From positions 1-38,660 of the forward strand of contig CALXNS010000015.1 of NCBI GenBank assembly GCA_944389815.1: 38,660 nucleotides of DNA, read 5' to 3'. Numbering within the stretch: position 1 is the stretch's first letter; each line of letters begins with the position of its first letter. The stretch is from an uncultured Victivallis sp. Lineage in GTDB: Bacteria > Verrucomicrobiota > Lentisphaeria > Victivallales > Victivallaceae. This document shows positions 1 to 7,901 of the stretch, piece by piece. The position numbers and the translations under genes were made by a program. The notes beneath the pieces are model-generated. The model was not told the origin of the DNA, did not search any database, and was given only the letters and a program-made list of their open reading frames with translations.

Positions 1-1045
1 CGCCGGGATTCCACCAGTTGCCGCAATCGACGCCGGCCTGAACGGGAATTGTCTCCACTCCGGTATCGGCATAGGTGATTTCAAGTTCGCCGATTTTGCC
101 CGAGGGCGGCGTCCAGGCCGACGCATGCAGCAAACTTATGCCGCGGGCATGAACTGCCGGGAGCTGTAATTCCGCCTCCTGCGGGGCAAAACCGCGCTCC
201 GGAGCGGCAACGACGATCGCACCGGGGGAATTCTCCTTCGCTTCGTCGATCACCTGAAACGACAAATTTTCATAGGTGATCGTGCCGGGTTCCAGCATGC
301 GCAGATCATTGGCCGCTCCCTGATCGGTCCAGCCGCCCCGATGGTCGTCGGCGATGTCGTCCCGGAACGAACGGTTGGCCGCGCCGATCAGGGAGACCGG
401 GGTGGCCTGCTGCTCTTCAAGGGAAATTTCCGCCTCAAAGGGCTGCCCGGAAACGAACCAGAAACGCAGCGCAAACGTATTCACGTGAAACTGACGGTCA
501 TCCTGCACGAAGATCGTCGTCTTCCCGGTACGGAACGTAATGCGTCTCCCGTCATTGAGTCCGAGAACCACTTCGACGATGTTGTGGCGGTTCATCAATT
601 CCATCCGGTCGAGTTCGGCTGGAAAGAGCAGTTTTTTCCAGACGCCGTCGGCGTTGCGGCAGTCGAGAAAGGCGGCATCCGCGCAGGGGATGGAAATATT
701 CCAATACTCCAGGTTCGGTTTGAAGCCATCCGGCGGCAGCGTTTCCGCCCGGAATCGGAACGTATTTTTCCCGAGCGGCGTAATGCTGGTTCGCAGCTCT
801 CCGGTTTTCAATCCATATTCCATCGGAGCGCGCATCGAAACGGAACCGTCGGCATTGGCAGTGCGCGCGGTTTCGCCGAAACCGGCGCTGCGCCAGTCGT
901 CGTAGATGCCGGTCACCTGGAATTTCACCTTGTGCCAGGCGAGCGAAGCGGCGTTTTCGAGTACGAGTTCACGCGGCAACTCCGCACCGCCGACAAAAAA
1001 GGCGGCGCAGAGAAGGCCGCCTTGAAAAAGACGTTTCAAATTCAT
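1..1045 (-). CDS. Secreted protein of unknown function, probably carbohydrate-associated (3' end outside window)
   Basis: The frame is open from an ATG at 1045 to the window edge (348 residues seen, C-terminus missing). Residues 1-21 form a signal peptide: MNLKRLF, then a hydrophobic stretch ending VGGA. The rest alternates short beta-strand-like segments rich in aromatic residues, as in beta-sandwich proteins. A distinctive segment at residues 227-249 reads FRDDIADD, then GGWTDQG, then NDL. From memory, similar GGWTDQG segments occur in secreted sugar-active proteins of Planctomycetes and Lentisphaerae, but I cannot verify this. The start codon overlaps the stop of the upstream prepilin-like gene by one base (TGATG), so translation is probably coupled. 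It is the third gene of a LacI regulator/prepilin/secreted protein unit. No catalytic residues can be named. The signal peptide and reading frame are clear; the function is inference. Confidence 0.8.
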   Translation of the reverse strand, partial: MNLKRLFQGGLLCAAFFVGGAELPRELVLENAASLAWHKVKFQVTGIYDDWRSAGFGETARTANADGSVSMRAPMEYGLKTGELRTSITPLGKNTFRFRAETLPPDGFKPNLEYWNISIPCADAAFLDCRNADGVWKKLLFPAELDRMELMNRHNIVEVVLGLNDGRRITFRTGKTTIFVQDDRQFHVNTFALRFWFVSGQPFEAEISLEEQQATPVSLIGAANRSFRDDIADDHRGGWTDQGAANDLRMLEPGTITYENLSFQVIDEAKENSPGAIVVAAPERGFAPQEAELQLPAVHARGISLLHASAWTPPSGKIGELEITYADTGVETIPVQAGVDCGNWWNPG

Positions 1046-1686
1046 CAATCTTTCCCCCACCAGAAAGGCGTCATGCGCGAGGTCGGAATATCGCCGAGCG
1101 AAACCGAGGCGACGTGGCCGTCGAGAAAGAGAATCTGCGCCGGACCGCCGATCTTGTGAACCTCCATGAAGCGCGGCGTCGTCTCGTTGATGTGATTGTC
1201 ATACCACTGGTTCCAGCCGACATCGGTGAAATTCCCGTCCGAAGCGAGGCAGAGGCGCGACGGATATTTGAACTGATTGAATTTCGCGAACATCTCCTGC
1301 CACCATGCGACCCGGTCATTCATGCCGTAATTGATGACCGGATTCTTCTTGGCGGGATTTTTGGCGGCGTTGGTTTTGCAGAGCATGCCGGCGCGGCCCA
1401 GAAATTCCATGCGCTTCTCCGAATCGGTCTCGGTCGAACCCCAGTGAATCGCCAGCCGATCGCGCCATGAAAGATTGTCCTTACTGACTGCGGGCAGAAA
1501 ACCGTCGGAACCATCCATGTAACTCTGGAACACCAGCCCGAGTGTTTTCAAATTGGACGAACAATCGATCCGCATCGCCCGTTCCCGCGCCTGATTCAGT
1601 GCCGGAAGCAGCATCGCGGCCAGAATCGCGATGATCGCGATCACAACCAGCAATTCGATTAGAGTGAAGCGATGTTTTGTAGACAT
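1045..1686 (-). CDS. Prepilin-like protein with N-terminal cleavage/methylation signal
   Basis: 213 residues. After a short basic leader (MSTKHR) comes the type IV prepilin/type II pseudopilin signature [17 protein letters not shown] and [13 protein letters not shown]. In known pilins a prepilin peptidase cuts just before such an F and the hydrophobic helix enters the inner membrane. The body is rich in Trp, Tyr and Asn. Near the C-terminus a His (VHKIGG) precedes LFLDGHV, resembling the H-x9-DG motif of this PVC protein family, but eleven residues rather than nine separate His and Asp-Gly. I chose the ATG at 1686 because AAGGAG lies 5 bases upstream; a longer frame from 1749 would add 21 residues before the signal. 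It lies 59 bases after the LacI gene and overlaps the next gene by one base. Its role is unknown; it is probably a surface or secretion pseudopilin, not a canonical pilus subunit. Confidence 0.9.
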   Translation of the reverse strand: MSTKHRFTLIELLVVIAIIAILAAMLLPALNQARERAMRIDCSSNLKTLGLVFQSYMDGSDGFLPAVSKDNLSWRDRLAIHWGSTETDSEKRMEFLGRAGMLCKTNAAKNPAKKNPVINYGMNDRVAWWQEMFAKFNQFKYPSRLCLASDGNFTDVGWNQWYDNHINETTPRFMEVHKIGGPAQILFLDGHVASVSLGDIPTSRMTPFWWGKD

Positions 1687-1745
1687 GTTTTCTCCTTGGT
1701 TCGGGTTGAATTTGAAATTGGAAGAGTTCCGATGTTGCATTAAAT

Positions 1746-2837
1746 TCATTTTTCCTCCGGTTCCGGTTCCGGTTCCGGTTTCGTTTTCGCGGTCGCGGCG
1801 CCGCCGGCAGAGCGGGTCGCCTTGTTGTAACGGCGGATGGTTCCGGCAAACGGCCCGGAGGATTCACGGCAGAGCAATTTTCCCGGAATACGCACCGAAT
1901 ACCCGCGATACGACTCCGGATCATGCAATTTCTCCACCATCACCCGTGCGGCGGTCACGCCCATCTCCCTGCCGGGCACCGCCAGCGTATCCAGCGGCGG
2001 GATCGTGTATTGGTTCCCCGGTGCCTCATTGAAGCAGACCACGCTTAAATCGCGCGGAATCCGAATCCCGCGCCGCCAGGCAAAATAGAGCAGCTGCCGG
2101 GCGATTTCATTATTGTAACAGACTACGGCGGAGATGCCGATCTTCAAAAGTTCGTCAAATTGAATTTCCAGCGGAGCGCGTTTCCACGGTTCGCTCAGGA
2201 GGGGTTCGAGGCGGTATTCCTCGCAGAAGTCGAGAATGCCGCGTTTGCGTTCATTGAAGCTGTAATGATGGTTGCCGGGCACGAAGCCGTCCAGATAACC
2301 GATCCGGCGGTGGCCGAGTCCGTACAAATACTCCATGACCATGCGGGCATTGGCCAGCTCATCACTCATGATCGCACTGCCGGATTTGCCGCAGATTCCA
2401 TTCACCACGACGTAAGGCAGTCCGGCGGCTTCCACATTTTTGAGCTGTCTGGGATAGATCACATCCGGCACGATCAATCCGGCAACCTTCCAGTCCGGCA
2501 GCGGATAATAGAGATTCTGAACGGAACCACACGCCTGAAAATTGAAGGAATAACCGCGCCGCATCAACTCCGGCCCGATCGCATTGACCGCGTCGGAAAC
2601 CGGGTTGACGGACTGAAAGAGTTCCCGGTTGTAGAAGAAGAACGAGATCTGTGAATTCTCCTTGCTCCGCAGAGAACTGAACACCCGGTTGGGCTTGTAC
2701 CCGGAGCGTTCGACCTGATCGAGAATCCGGGCGCGGAGTTCCGGTTTCACGGTGAAATTTTTACTGCAGCCGTTCAGCACCCGGCTGACGGTTGAGGGAG
2801 AAACGTTCAGTTCCTCGGCGATTTCCTTCAGTGTCAT
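1746..2837 (-). CDS. LacI-family transcriptional regulator
   Basis: 363 residues. The N-terminal helix-turn-helix (residues 1-50) has the LacI pattern: [23 protein letters not shown], then a hinge region ending SGYKPN. The remainder matches a periplasmic-binding-protein-like sensor domain, with GLIVPDV, a dimer-core [10 protein letters not shown] segment and a C-terminal DLSVVCFNE segment typical of LacI/GalR sugar sensors. The C-terminus carries an odd acidic tail, PEPEPEPEE, encoded by a hexanucleotide repeat. I chose the ATG at 2837 because GAAGGA lies 9 bases upstream; a TTG at 2864 would add nine residues. A TTGACA-N17-CATAAT promoter lies just upstream. Being first in the unit, it probably controls the prepilin-like and secreted genes that follow, and perhaps itself. 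The effector is unknown; a sugar is likely. Confidence 0.93.
   Translation of the reverse strand: MTLKEIAEELNVSPSTVSRVLNGCSKNFTVKPELRARILDQVERSGYKPNRVFSSLRSKENSQISFFFYNRELFQSVNPVSDAVNAIGPELMRRGYSFNFQACGSVQNLYYPLPDWKVAGLIVPDVIYPRQLKNVEAAGLPYVVVNGICGKSGSAIMSDELANARMVMEYLYGLGHRRIGYLDGFVPGNHHYSFNERKRGILDFCEEYRLEPLLSEPWKRAPLEIQFDELLKIGISAVVCYNNEIARQLLYFAWRRGIRIPRDLSVVCFNEAPGNQYTIPPLDTLAVPGREMGVTAARVMVEKLHDPESYRGYSVRIPGKLLCRESSGPFAGTIRRYNKATRSAGGAATAKTKPEPEPEPEEK
1757..1780. repeat. Hexanucleotide repeat, four perfect CCGGTT units
   Basis: Four tandem CCGGTT units lie in the last codons of the LacI gene. Read on the minus strand they encode alternating Pro and Glu, giving the PEPEPEPE tail. Because the unit is six bases, a gain or loss of units would keep the frame and only change the tail length. 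Confidence 0.9.
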
Positions 2838-2880
2838 CGATTGAAATCCTTCATCATCTAGCAATCAGTTTGCGTTATTA

Positions 2881-2909
2881 ATTATGATTGAAAATCAGCT
2901 ATTTGTCAA
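2881..2909 (-). promoter_or_regulatory. Promoter of the LacI regulator gene
   Basis: On the minus strand TTGACA (2904-2909) and CATAAT (2881-2886) are separated by 17 bases, close to a perfect sigma-70-type promoter. The predicted start is near 2875, giving a leader of about 38 bases before the ATG at 2837. The surrounding 2838-3174 gap is AT-rich. It also holds the upstream region of the isomerase gene on the plus strand, where only a weak candidate (TTGCAA at 3035, TAGTTT at 3058) is visible. Confidence 0.65.
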
Positions 2910-3174
2910 TATTAATTTTTTAAAAAATCAGCTTTTTTCCGGAATTTTCCGCAAAATCAAGAAAACGGTTTTCTAAAAATCGAAAATCGCCCCTCCCGGA
3001 TCATTGAAAATATGCGAAAACAATTCAATTTGATTTGCAATAATCACTTCCATGGTGTAGTTTGTAAAAAGGGTCCTGATTTTCAGGAATATGCAGTGGG
3101 AAAGAAAACGATGTTTTCAACATAATCCGGATGAACCGGCAGGTTCTCCGGCAAAAATGAAGGAGAAAGAAATT

Positions 3175-4272
3175 ATGAAGCAAACCACGAAGATAATGAC
3201 CTTCCTGGCAACCGGCTTCCTTGCCGTGTCGCTCCAGGCGGCGGATGAGAAGACCCCGGCCCCGGCCGCACAGCCGGCCGCACCCGCGGCGGAGCAGGCC
3301 GCCCCGGCGGATATCTGGGCCGGTGTGCCGGATGTGCTTGCAGAAGTCAACGGCAAACAGGTGACCAAAGCTGAAGTCGTCGAATTCCTGACCAGCCAGA
3401 TGCCCGACGGCAAACTGCCGCCGATGCTCAACGCCGAGATGATCAAAATGATCCTCCCCGGGCTGGTCAAGAGTTTCGTCGATCGTCCGCTGCTCGAAGC
3501 TGAAGTGGAGAAGGCCGGCATCAAGGCCTCCCCGGAACTGGTCAAGCAGCGGCTCACCGAGGATCTCAAGAGCGCCACGCCCGAACAGCAGGAGATGTTC
3601 AAACAGCAGCTCGCGATGACCGGCAAGACCTTCGAATCCTATGTCGATGAGCTTTCCAAAAATCCGCAGATGCAGCAGCAGATCGCATTCGACGAATTTT
3701 TGCAGAAGAACGTCCTCAACAACATCAACGTCACGCCGGAAGAGGCGCGCAAGTTCTACGATGAGCACAAGGAGGAGTTCAAGATCGAAGCCGACGGCCC
3801 GGATCAGGTTCGTGCCTCCCACATCCTCGTGAAAGTGGACGAAAACGCCTCCGAGGCCGACAAGAAGGCCGCGCGCGAAAAAGCTCAGAACCTTCTCGAT
3901 CAGCTCAAACAGAATCCCGCCGAATTCGAAGCTCTCGCCCAGGCCAACAGCGATTGCCCGAGCAAGGTCAACGGCGGTTCACTCGGACTCTTCGGCAAGG
4001 GACAGATGGTGCCGGAATTTGAGAAGGCCGCCTTCGGTCTCGAACCGAACACCATCGCCCAGGAACTGGTCGAAACTCAGTTCGGATATCACATCGTCCG
4101 CCGCGACGCTGTGCAGCAGGGTGGATACGAGCCTTTCGAAGCCAATCAGGAGGCGATCATGAACATGCTCCGCGCCCAGAAGTCCCAGGTCGCGCTCATG
4201 GACTACATCAGCGGACTGGAAAAGGCCGCCAATGTAAAGTTCCTGATTGAAATGCCGGATTTGACCAAATAA
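3175..4272 (+). CDS. Exported parvulin-type peptidyl-prolyl cis-trans isomerase (SurA/PpiC-like)
   Basis: 365 residues. A signal peptide (residues 1-22, ending VSLQA) is followed by an Ala/Pro-rich linker (25-46). A SurA-N-like helical chaperone region spans about 50-200. One rotamase domain spans about 212-310, with the hallmark segments RASHILVK, AQANSDCPS, GGSLGLFGKGQMVPEFE and TQFGYHIVR. Such proteins isomerise X-Pro bonds and help fold outer-membrane and secreted proteins in the periplasm. I chose the ATG at 3175 because AAGGAG lies at 3160-3165 and the signal peptide starts there; the upstream extension has no export signal. It is monocistronic, with a strong terminator right after it. 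The single parvulin domain makes it closer to PpiC/PrsA than to two-domain SurA. The periplasmic location is inferred from the signal peptide. Confidence 0.93.
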   Translation: MKQTTKIMTFLATGFLAVSLQAADEKTPAPAAQPAAPAAEQAAPADIWAGVPDVLAEVNGKQVTKAEVVEFLTSQMPDGKLPPMLNAEMIKMILPGLVKSFVDRPLLEAEVEKAGIKASPELVKQRLTEDLKSATPEQQEMFKQQLAMTGKTFESYVDELSKNPQMQQQIAFDEFLQKNVLNNINVTPEEARKFYDEHKEEFKIEADGPDQVRASHILVKVDENASEADKKAAREKAQNLLDQLKQNPAEFEALAQANSDCPSKVNGGSLGLFGKGQMVPEFEKAAFGLEPNTIAQELVETQFGYHIVRRDAVQQGGYEPFEANQEAIMNMLRAQKSQVALMDYISGLEKAANVKFLIEMPDLTK

Positions 4273-4298
4273 CAGCAGTCACGTCATTTCCATGAAAC

Positions 4299-4347
4299 AA
4301 ATGCCTCTCCGCTGCGTACTTCGCGTTGCGGAGAGGCATTTTCTTTT
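4299..4347 (+). terminator. Rho-independent terminator of the isomerase gene
   Basis: The 13-base arms AATGCCTCTCCGC (4300-4312) and GCGGAGAGGCATT (4328-4340) form a perfect stem with a 15-base loop, followed by a T-rich run (TTCTTTTC). It lies 27 bases after the stop codon. Confidence 0.9.
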
Positions 4348-4394
4348 CAGCGAATCAATTATGCGTCCCAAAAAATAAAATGGTCTTTTGCAAT

Positions 4395-4422
4395 TTGCTT
4401 TTCAAGGATTTTGTGCTATATT
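4395..4422 (+). promoter_or_regulatory. Promoter of tRNA-Leu
   Basis: TTGCTT (4395-4400), a 16-base spacer and TATATT (4417-4422). The predicted start is about 4429, roughly 29 bases before the mature tRNA 5' end. The 16-base spacing recurs at several RNA-gene promoters in this window. Confidence 0.55.
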
Positions 4423-4457
4423 TATAAGCCGTTTTACTGAGGACGGATACTCATAAT

Positions 4458-4542
4458 GCGCGGCTGGTGAAATTGGCAGACACGCAAGACTTAGGATCTT
4501 GTATCGAAAGATGTGCGGGTTCGACTCCCGCGCCGCGCACCA
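4458..4542 (+). tRNA. tRNA-Leu (anticodon UAG)
   Basis: The acceptor arms GCGCGGC (4458-4464) and GCCGCGC (4532-4538) pair fully, then a discriminator A and an encoded CCA. The anticodon stem CAAGA/TCTTG holds loop CTTAGGA with anticodon TAG, read as UAG (leucine, CUN codons). A long variable arm (around TCGAAAGA) and the T arm GCGGG-TTCGACT-CCCGC complete a class II tRNA of 85 bases. It lies alone between the isomerase terminator and the convergent priA end. The gap 4543-4649 shows nothing else I can support. Confidence 0.97.
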
Positions 4543-4649
4543 TTTTTCCTATGCGTCACTCGAACCGCAGTGAAGCGCCTCCCCCCGGAAGCGCAAACAC
4601 GAAAAAACGGAAATGGCGGAGCGGAACGCGCGTCTTCCCCCACCCACGG

Positions 4650-6881
4650 TCAAAGCAGCGACTGCGCGTCGACGTCGGCATAAACCTCCACCCCGCGCGG
4701 CGGCGTCCGGTGCAGCGTAAGAACCCGCAGCGCCTGACGGATCAACTTCAATTTGATGCCCCGGATCAGAAGCATGTAACGGAATTTTCCCTTGATTCGT
4801 TCGATCGGTGACGGCAACGGTCCGGAAAAATTAACCTCCGGGTGTGCGTATTTCCGCAGTTCGTCCGTGAATTGCGCCGCGTATTCCGCCACCTGCGCCT
4901 CGTCCTCTCCACGAAAATGCACCGCAATTAAGTGAGTGAACGGCGGATACGCCAACGCCTCTCGAAACTCCAGGTCGAAGGCGCTGAATCCATCAAAATC
5001 CAATGCCGCCGCATAACGGATCGTTTCATTGTCGGGATTCCGTGTCTGCAAATACACTTCGCCGCGAATATCGCCCCGCCCCGCCCGGCCCGCCACCTGA
5101 GTAATCAATTGAAACGTCCGTTCCGGTGCGCGAAAATCCGGCATTGCCAGCCCCAGATCGGCATTGATGATCCCCACCAGCGTCACATTCGGAAAATGAA
5201 GTCCCTTCGCGATCATTTGCGTTCCGATTAAAATATCAAGTTCGCCCCGCCGGAATTGCTCCAGAACCGACTCATAATCATCCGCGCCGCGCATGGTGTC
5301 CGAATCCATCCGCGCAATCCGTGCACCGCGGAAGACCGACTGCGCCACCAATTCGATCTTCTCCGTCCCCAATCCCGCGTAACGAATTTTCGGAGAACGG
5401 CATTGCGGACATTCAACATAAGCGGGAATCACCCCGCCGCACAGATGGCAGCTCAAGGTTTCGCGCTGCCGAGAATAGGTGTAGGGAACCGAACAATCCG
5501 GACAATGCGCTTCGAAACCACACGCTTCGCAGATCATCACCCGCGCATAACCGCGGCGATTCAGAAACAGAATGCTCTGTTCTCCGCGCCGCAGCCGATC
5601 GAACACCGCCTCCACCAGTTCCGAAGAGAAAAACGAACTCTTCCCCGGCTGCATTTCCCCGTCGAGCCGCTGGTCGACAATCCGAATGTGCGGTGCAAGT
5701 TTATTCTCGACCTGGGAGGCCATTCGCGCCAGCAGAAATTTTCCGGTTCGGGCGTTGTACGCACTCTCCGCCGACGGCGTCGCGGATCCGAGAATCACCA
5801 CGGCGTCTTCCAGCTTCCCGCGCATCACCGCAACATCCCGCGCCGAATAACGCGGCGCTTCCGACTGCTTGTAACTGGATTCGTGCTCCTCGTCCACGAT
5901 GATCAATCCAAGATTGGAAAACGGAGCGAACAATGCAGAACGAGCCCCGACCGCAATCTGCACCTCCCCTTCCCGGATTCGCGTCCACTCATCGAAACGC
6001 TCTCCGTCGGTCAACCGGCTGTGCAGTACGCTGAGTCGATCGCCGAAACGAGCCCGGAAGCGACGCACCGTCTGGGGCGTCAGCGAAATCTCCGGGACCA
6101 GCACGATCGCCGAACGCCCCAGTTCGAGCGCTTCACCGATCGCCTGCAAATACACTTCGGTTTTTCCGGAATTCGTCACCCCGTGCAGCAGCAGCACGTG
6201 ACTGGAACTCCTCCCATGAAGCATCTTCGAAATCGTCGCCAGCGCCGCAGCCTGATCCGGCGATGGTTCCAGCGGTACGCTCGGAGCCACCTTGCTGTCG
6301 CCGAAGACATCCCGGCGAACGAATTCGGTTACCGTCTCCAGCACGCCGTTCTTCACGAGCGTCTTCAAACCGGATGGCGAAAATTCCGGAATTTCCCGGG
6401 CCAGCTCCTCCTGAGGCGCCGACGCCGAACTCAGCAGCCGCTTGACGATCGCCACCCGCGCCGACGCCCGGATTTTCCCGCTGTTTTCCGAAACGAATTT
6501 CTGCGCCGCGCCGACGTCGGCAATCCGATAAATTTTACGGGTTTTGCGTTTGACTTTACCGTTGCGCACCGCCGCCGGCAGGAGCGTGCGGATCGCCTGT
6601 TCCTGGGTACAGCAATAATATTCCGCCATCCAACGTCCGAGTGCGATCAAATGTTCCGGCACTCCGGCGCGCGACTCGCAAATTCCCAGCAGCGATTTCA
6701 AATGTCCCTGCGCATAATCGCTCGTTTCGGCTATGCGCAACACATACCCATCACGCGTCGATTTGCCGAACGGAACCCGAACACGCAACCCCGGACGCAG
6801 CCGTTCGGTCAATTCCGCCGGAATTTCATAATCGAACACCCGGTCCAGCGACAGATCGACGATGACTTTCGCTATCGCCAC
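4650..6881 (-). CDS. priA: Primosomal protein N' (replication restart helicase PriA)
   Basis: 743 residues, the usual PriA length. An N-terminal 3'-DNA-binding domain (1-110, with FDYEIP and RVRVPFG) is followed by a superfamily 2 helicase core. Walker A GVTNSGKT is at 234-241 and the DEEH box at 330-333. The zinc-binding module has eight cysteines at 451, 454, 460, 463, 478, 481, 491 and 494. C-terminal helicase motifs include GTQMIAKGLHFPNVTLVG and QVAGRAGRG. PriA recognises stalled or recombined forks and reloads the replicative helicase. The start is GTG at 6881, preceded by GGGAGATGAGG that overlaps the end of apbE; no in-frame ATG fits. It is the last gene of ileS-apbE-priA with only a few bases between apbE and priA, so it is likely cotranscribed. 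Confidence 0.97.
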   Translation of the reverse strand: MAIAKVIVDLSLDRVFDYEIPAELTERLRPGLRVRVPFGKSTRDGYVLRIAETSDYAQGHLKSLLGICESRAGVPEHLIALGRWMAEYYCCTQEQAIRTLLPAAVRNGKVKRKTRKIYRIADVGAAQKFVSENSGKIRASARVAIVKRLLSSASAPQEELAREIPEFSPSGLKTLVKNGVLETVTEFVRRDVFGDSKVAPSVPLEPSPDQAAALATISKMLHGRSSSHVLLLHGVTNSGKTEVYLQAIGEALELGRSAIVLVPEISLTPQTVRRFRARFGDRLSVLHSRLTDGERFDEWTRIREGEVQIAVGARSALFAPFSNLGLIIVDEEHESSYKQSEAPRYSARDVAVMRGKLEDAVVILGSATPSAESAYNARTGKFLLARMASQVENKLAPHIRIVDQRLDGEMQPGKSSFFSSELVEAVFDRLRRGEQSILFLNRRGYARVMICEACGFEAHCPDCSVPYTYSRQRETLSCHLCGGVIPAYVECPQCRSPKIRYAGLGTEKIELVAQSVFRGARIARMDSDTMRGADDYESVLEQFRRGELDILIGTQMIAKGLHFPNVTLVGIINADLGLAMPDFRAPERTFQLITQVAGRAGRGDIRGEVYLQTRNPDNETIRYAAALDFDGFSAFDLEFREALAYPPFTHLIAVHFRGEDEAQVAEYAAQFTDELRKYAHPEVNFSGPLPSPIERIKGKFRYMLLIRGIKLKLIRQALRVLTLHRTPPRGVEVYADVDAQSLL

Positions 6882-6887
6882 TCTTCC

Positions 6888-7901
6888 TCATCTCCCGGCG
6901 TTCACTGTTCGAATCAGAACTTCCACCCCCGGAAACTTCGCCTCAAGCTCTTCCGCCAGCGACCCGCCGCAGATGAATACCGCCGTCGACATCCAGTCCG
7001 CCTCCAGCGCCGACGGCGCCAGCACCGTCACCGCCCATTTCCCCGGAGACGGAACCCCGGTCAACGGGTTCATAATGTGCCCGTAGCGATGATTTCCAAG
7101 AGTCACGAAACGCTCGTAATCCCCGGAAGTGGAGATCGATATATCCAGCACTTCCAGAACCTCCGGCAGAACCGCATCGCGCTTTTCCGGATCGCGCACC
7201 CCCACCCGGTAACAATCCGCGCCCGGCGGCGGTTCCGGCAGCAGCCGCAGATTCCCGCCGAGATCGATCACTCCGCGCCGGACACCCGCAGCGACAACCG
7301 CCTCCGCAGCACGATCGACCGCGTAGCCTTTGGCGATCCCCCCCAGGTCGAACGCCATCCCCGGCACGGTGAAGAAAACGCTGCGCTCCGCCTCGTCGAA
7401 CCGAACCTTTTCCAACCCCACCTTCACACACGTCTCCCGGATCTCCTCCGCCGTCGGCGGCGAATCGCCCCGGCGACGGTAAAAGCCCCAGAGATCCATC
7501 AAAGGTTTCGCGGAAATGTCGAACGCGCCGTCGCTCAATTCATACGCCCGACGCGCCTCGGAGAGCAGCCTCCACAGCTCTTCGCTGCATGAAAACGCCC
7601 CGGTGGCGGCCGTTCGATTCAATTGCGACAACTCGCTCTCCGGGTCGTAAAGATTGCACAGCTTCACTACACGCTCGAATTCCGCAAGCGCAGCGTCCGC
7701 GGCTTTTTCAGTTCGCTCCAGTTCTCCGTACAACGTAAACGCCGCCACCGTCCCCATGATCGGAAAACGGCGCACGAGACACTGATGATTACGCCAATCT
7801 ACCGCCGCATAACGCGACAGGCCGATTCCGATCACCAGCAATATCGCCGCCAGCGCCAAGCCGGCGCGACAGCGGCGCCACCGACTCTCCGACGCATTCA
7901 T
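6888..7901 (-). CDS. apbE: FAD:protein FMN transferase (ApbE), membrane-anchored or exported
   Basis: 337 residues. After a basic N-terminus a hydrophobic segment (residues 13-30) forms a membrane anchor or uncleaved signal. Family motifs follow in order: DLGGIAKGYAVD (185-196), STSGDYERF (257-265), HIMNPLTG (275-282) and the metal-binding ADWMSTAVF (301-309). ApbE transfers FMN from FAD onto a Thr of periplasmic domains of redox proteins such as Rnf or Nqr subunits, using Mg2+. No Rnf/Nqr gene is in the window, so the substrate is unknown. The start ATG shares one base with the ileS stop codon (TGATG), pointing to translational coupling. The residues needed for FAD and metal binding appear present. 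Confidence 0.95.
   Translation of the reverse strand: MNASESRWRRCRAGLALAAILLVIGIGLSRYAAVDWRNHQCLVRRFPIMGTVAAFTLYGELERTEKAADAALAEFERVVKLCNLYDPESELSQLNRTAATGAFSCSEELWRLLSEARRAYELSDGAFDISAKPLMDLWGFYRRRGDSPPTAEEIRETCVKVGLEKVRFDEAERSVFFTVPGMAFDLGGIAKGYAVDRAAEAVVAAGVRRGVIDLGGNLRLLPEPPPGADCYRVGVRDPEKRDAVLPEVLEVLDISISTSGDYERFVTLGNHRYGHIMNPLTGVPSPGKWAVTVLAPSALEADWMSTAVFICGGSLAEELEAKFPGVEVLIRTVNAGR

Noticed and set aside
5256..7592. Long open frame (778 codons) on the plus strand
   Set aside because: It lies opposite priA and apbE, is Arg/Pro/His-rich with no motif, and is an antisense shadow of GC-rich coding sequence.
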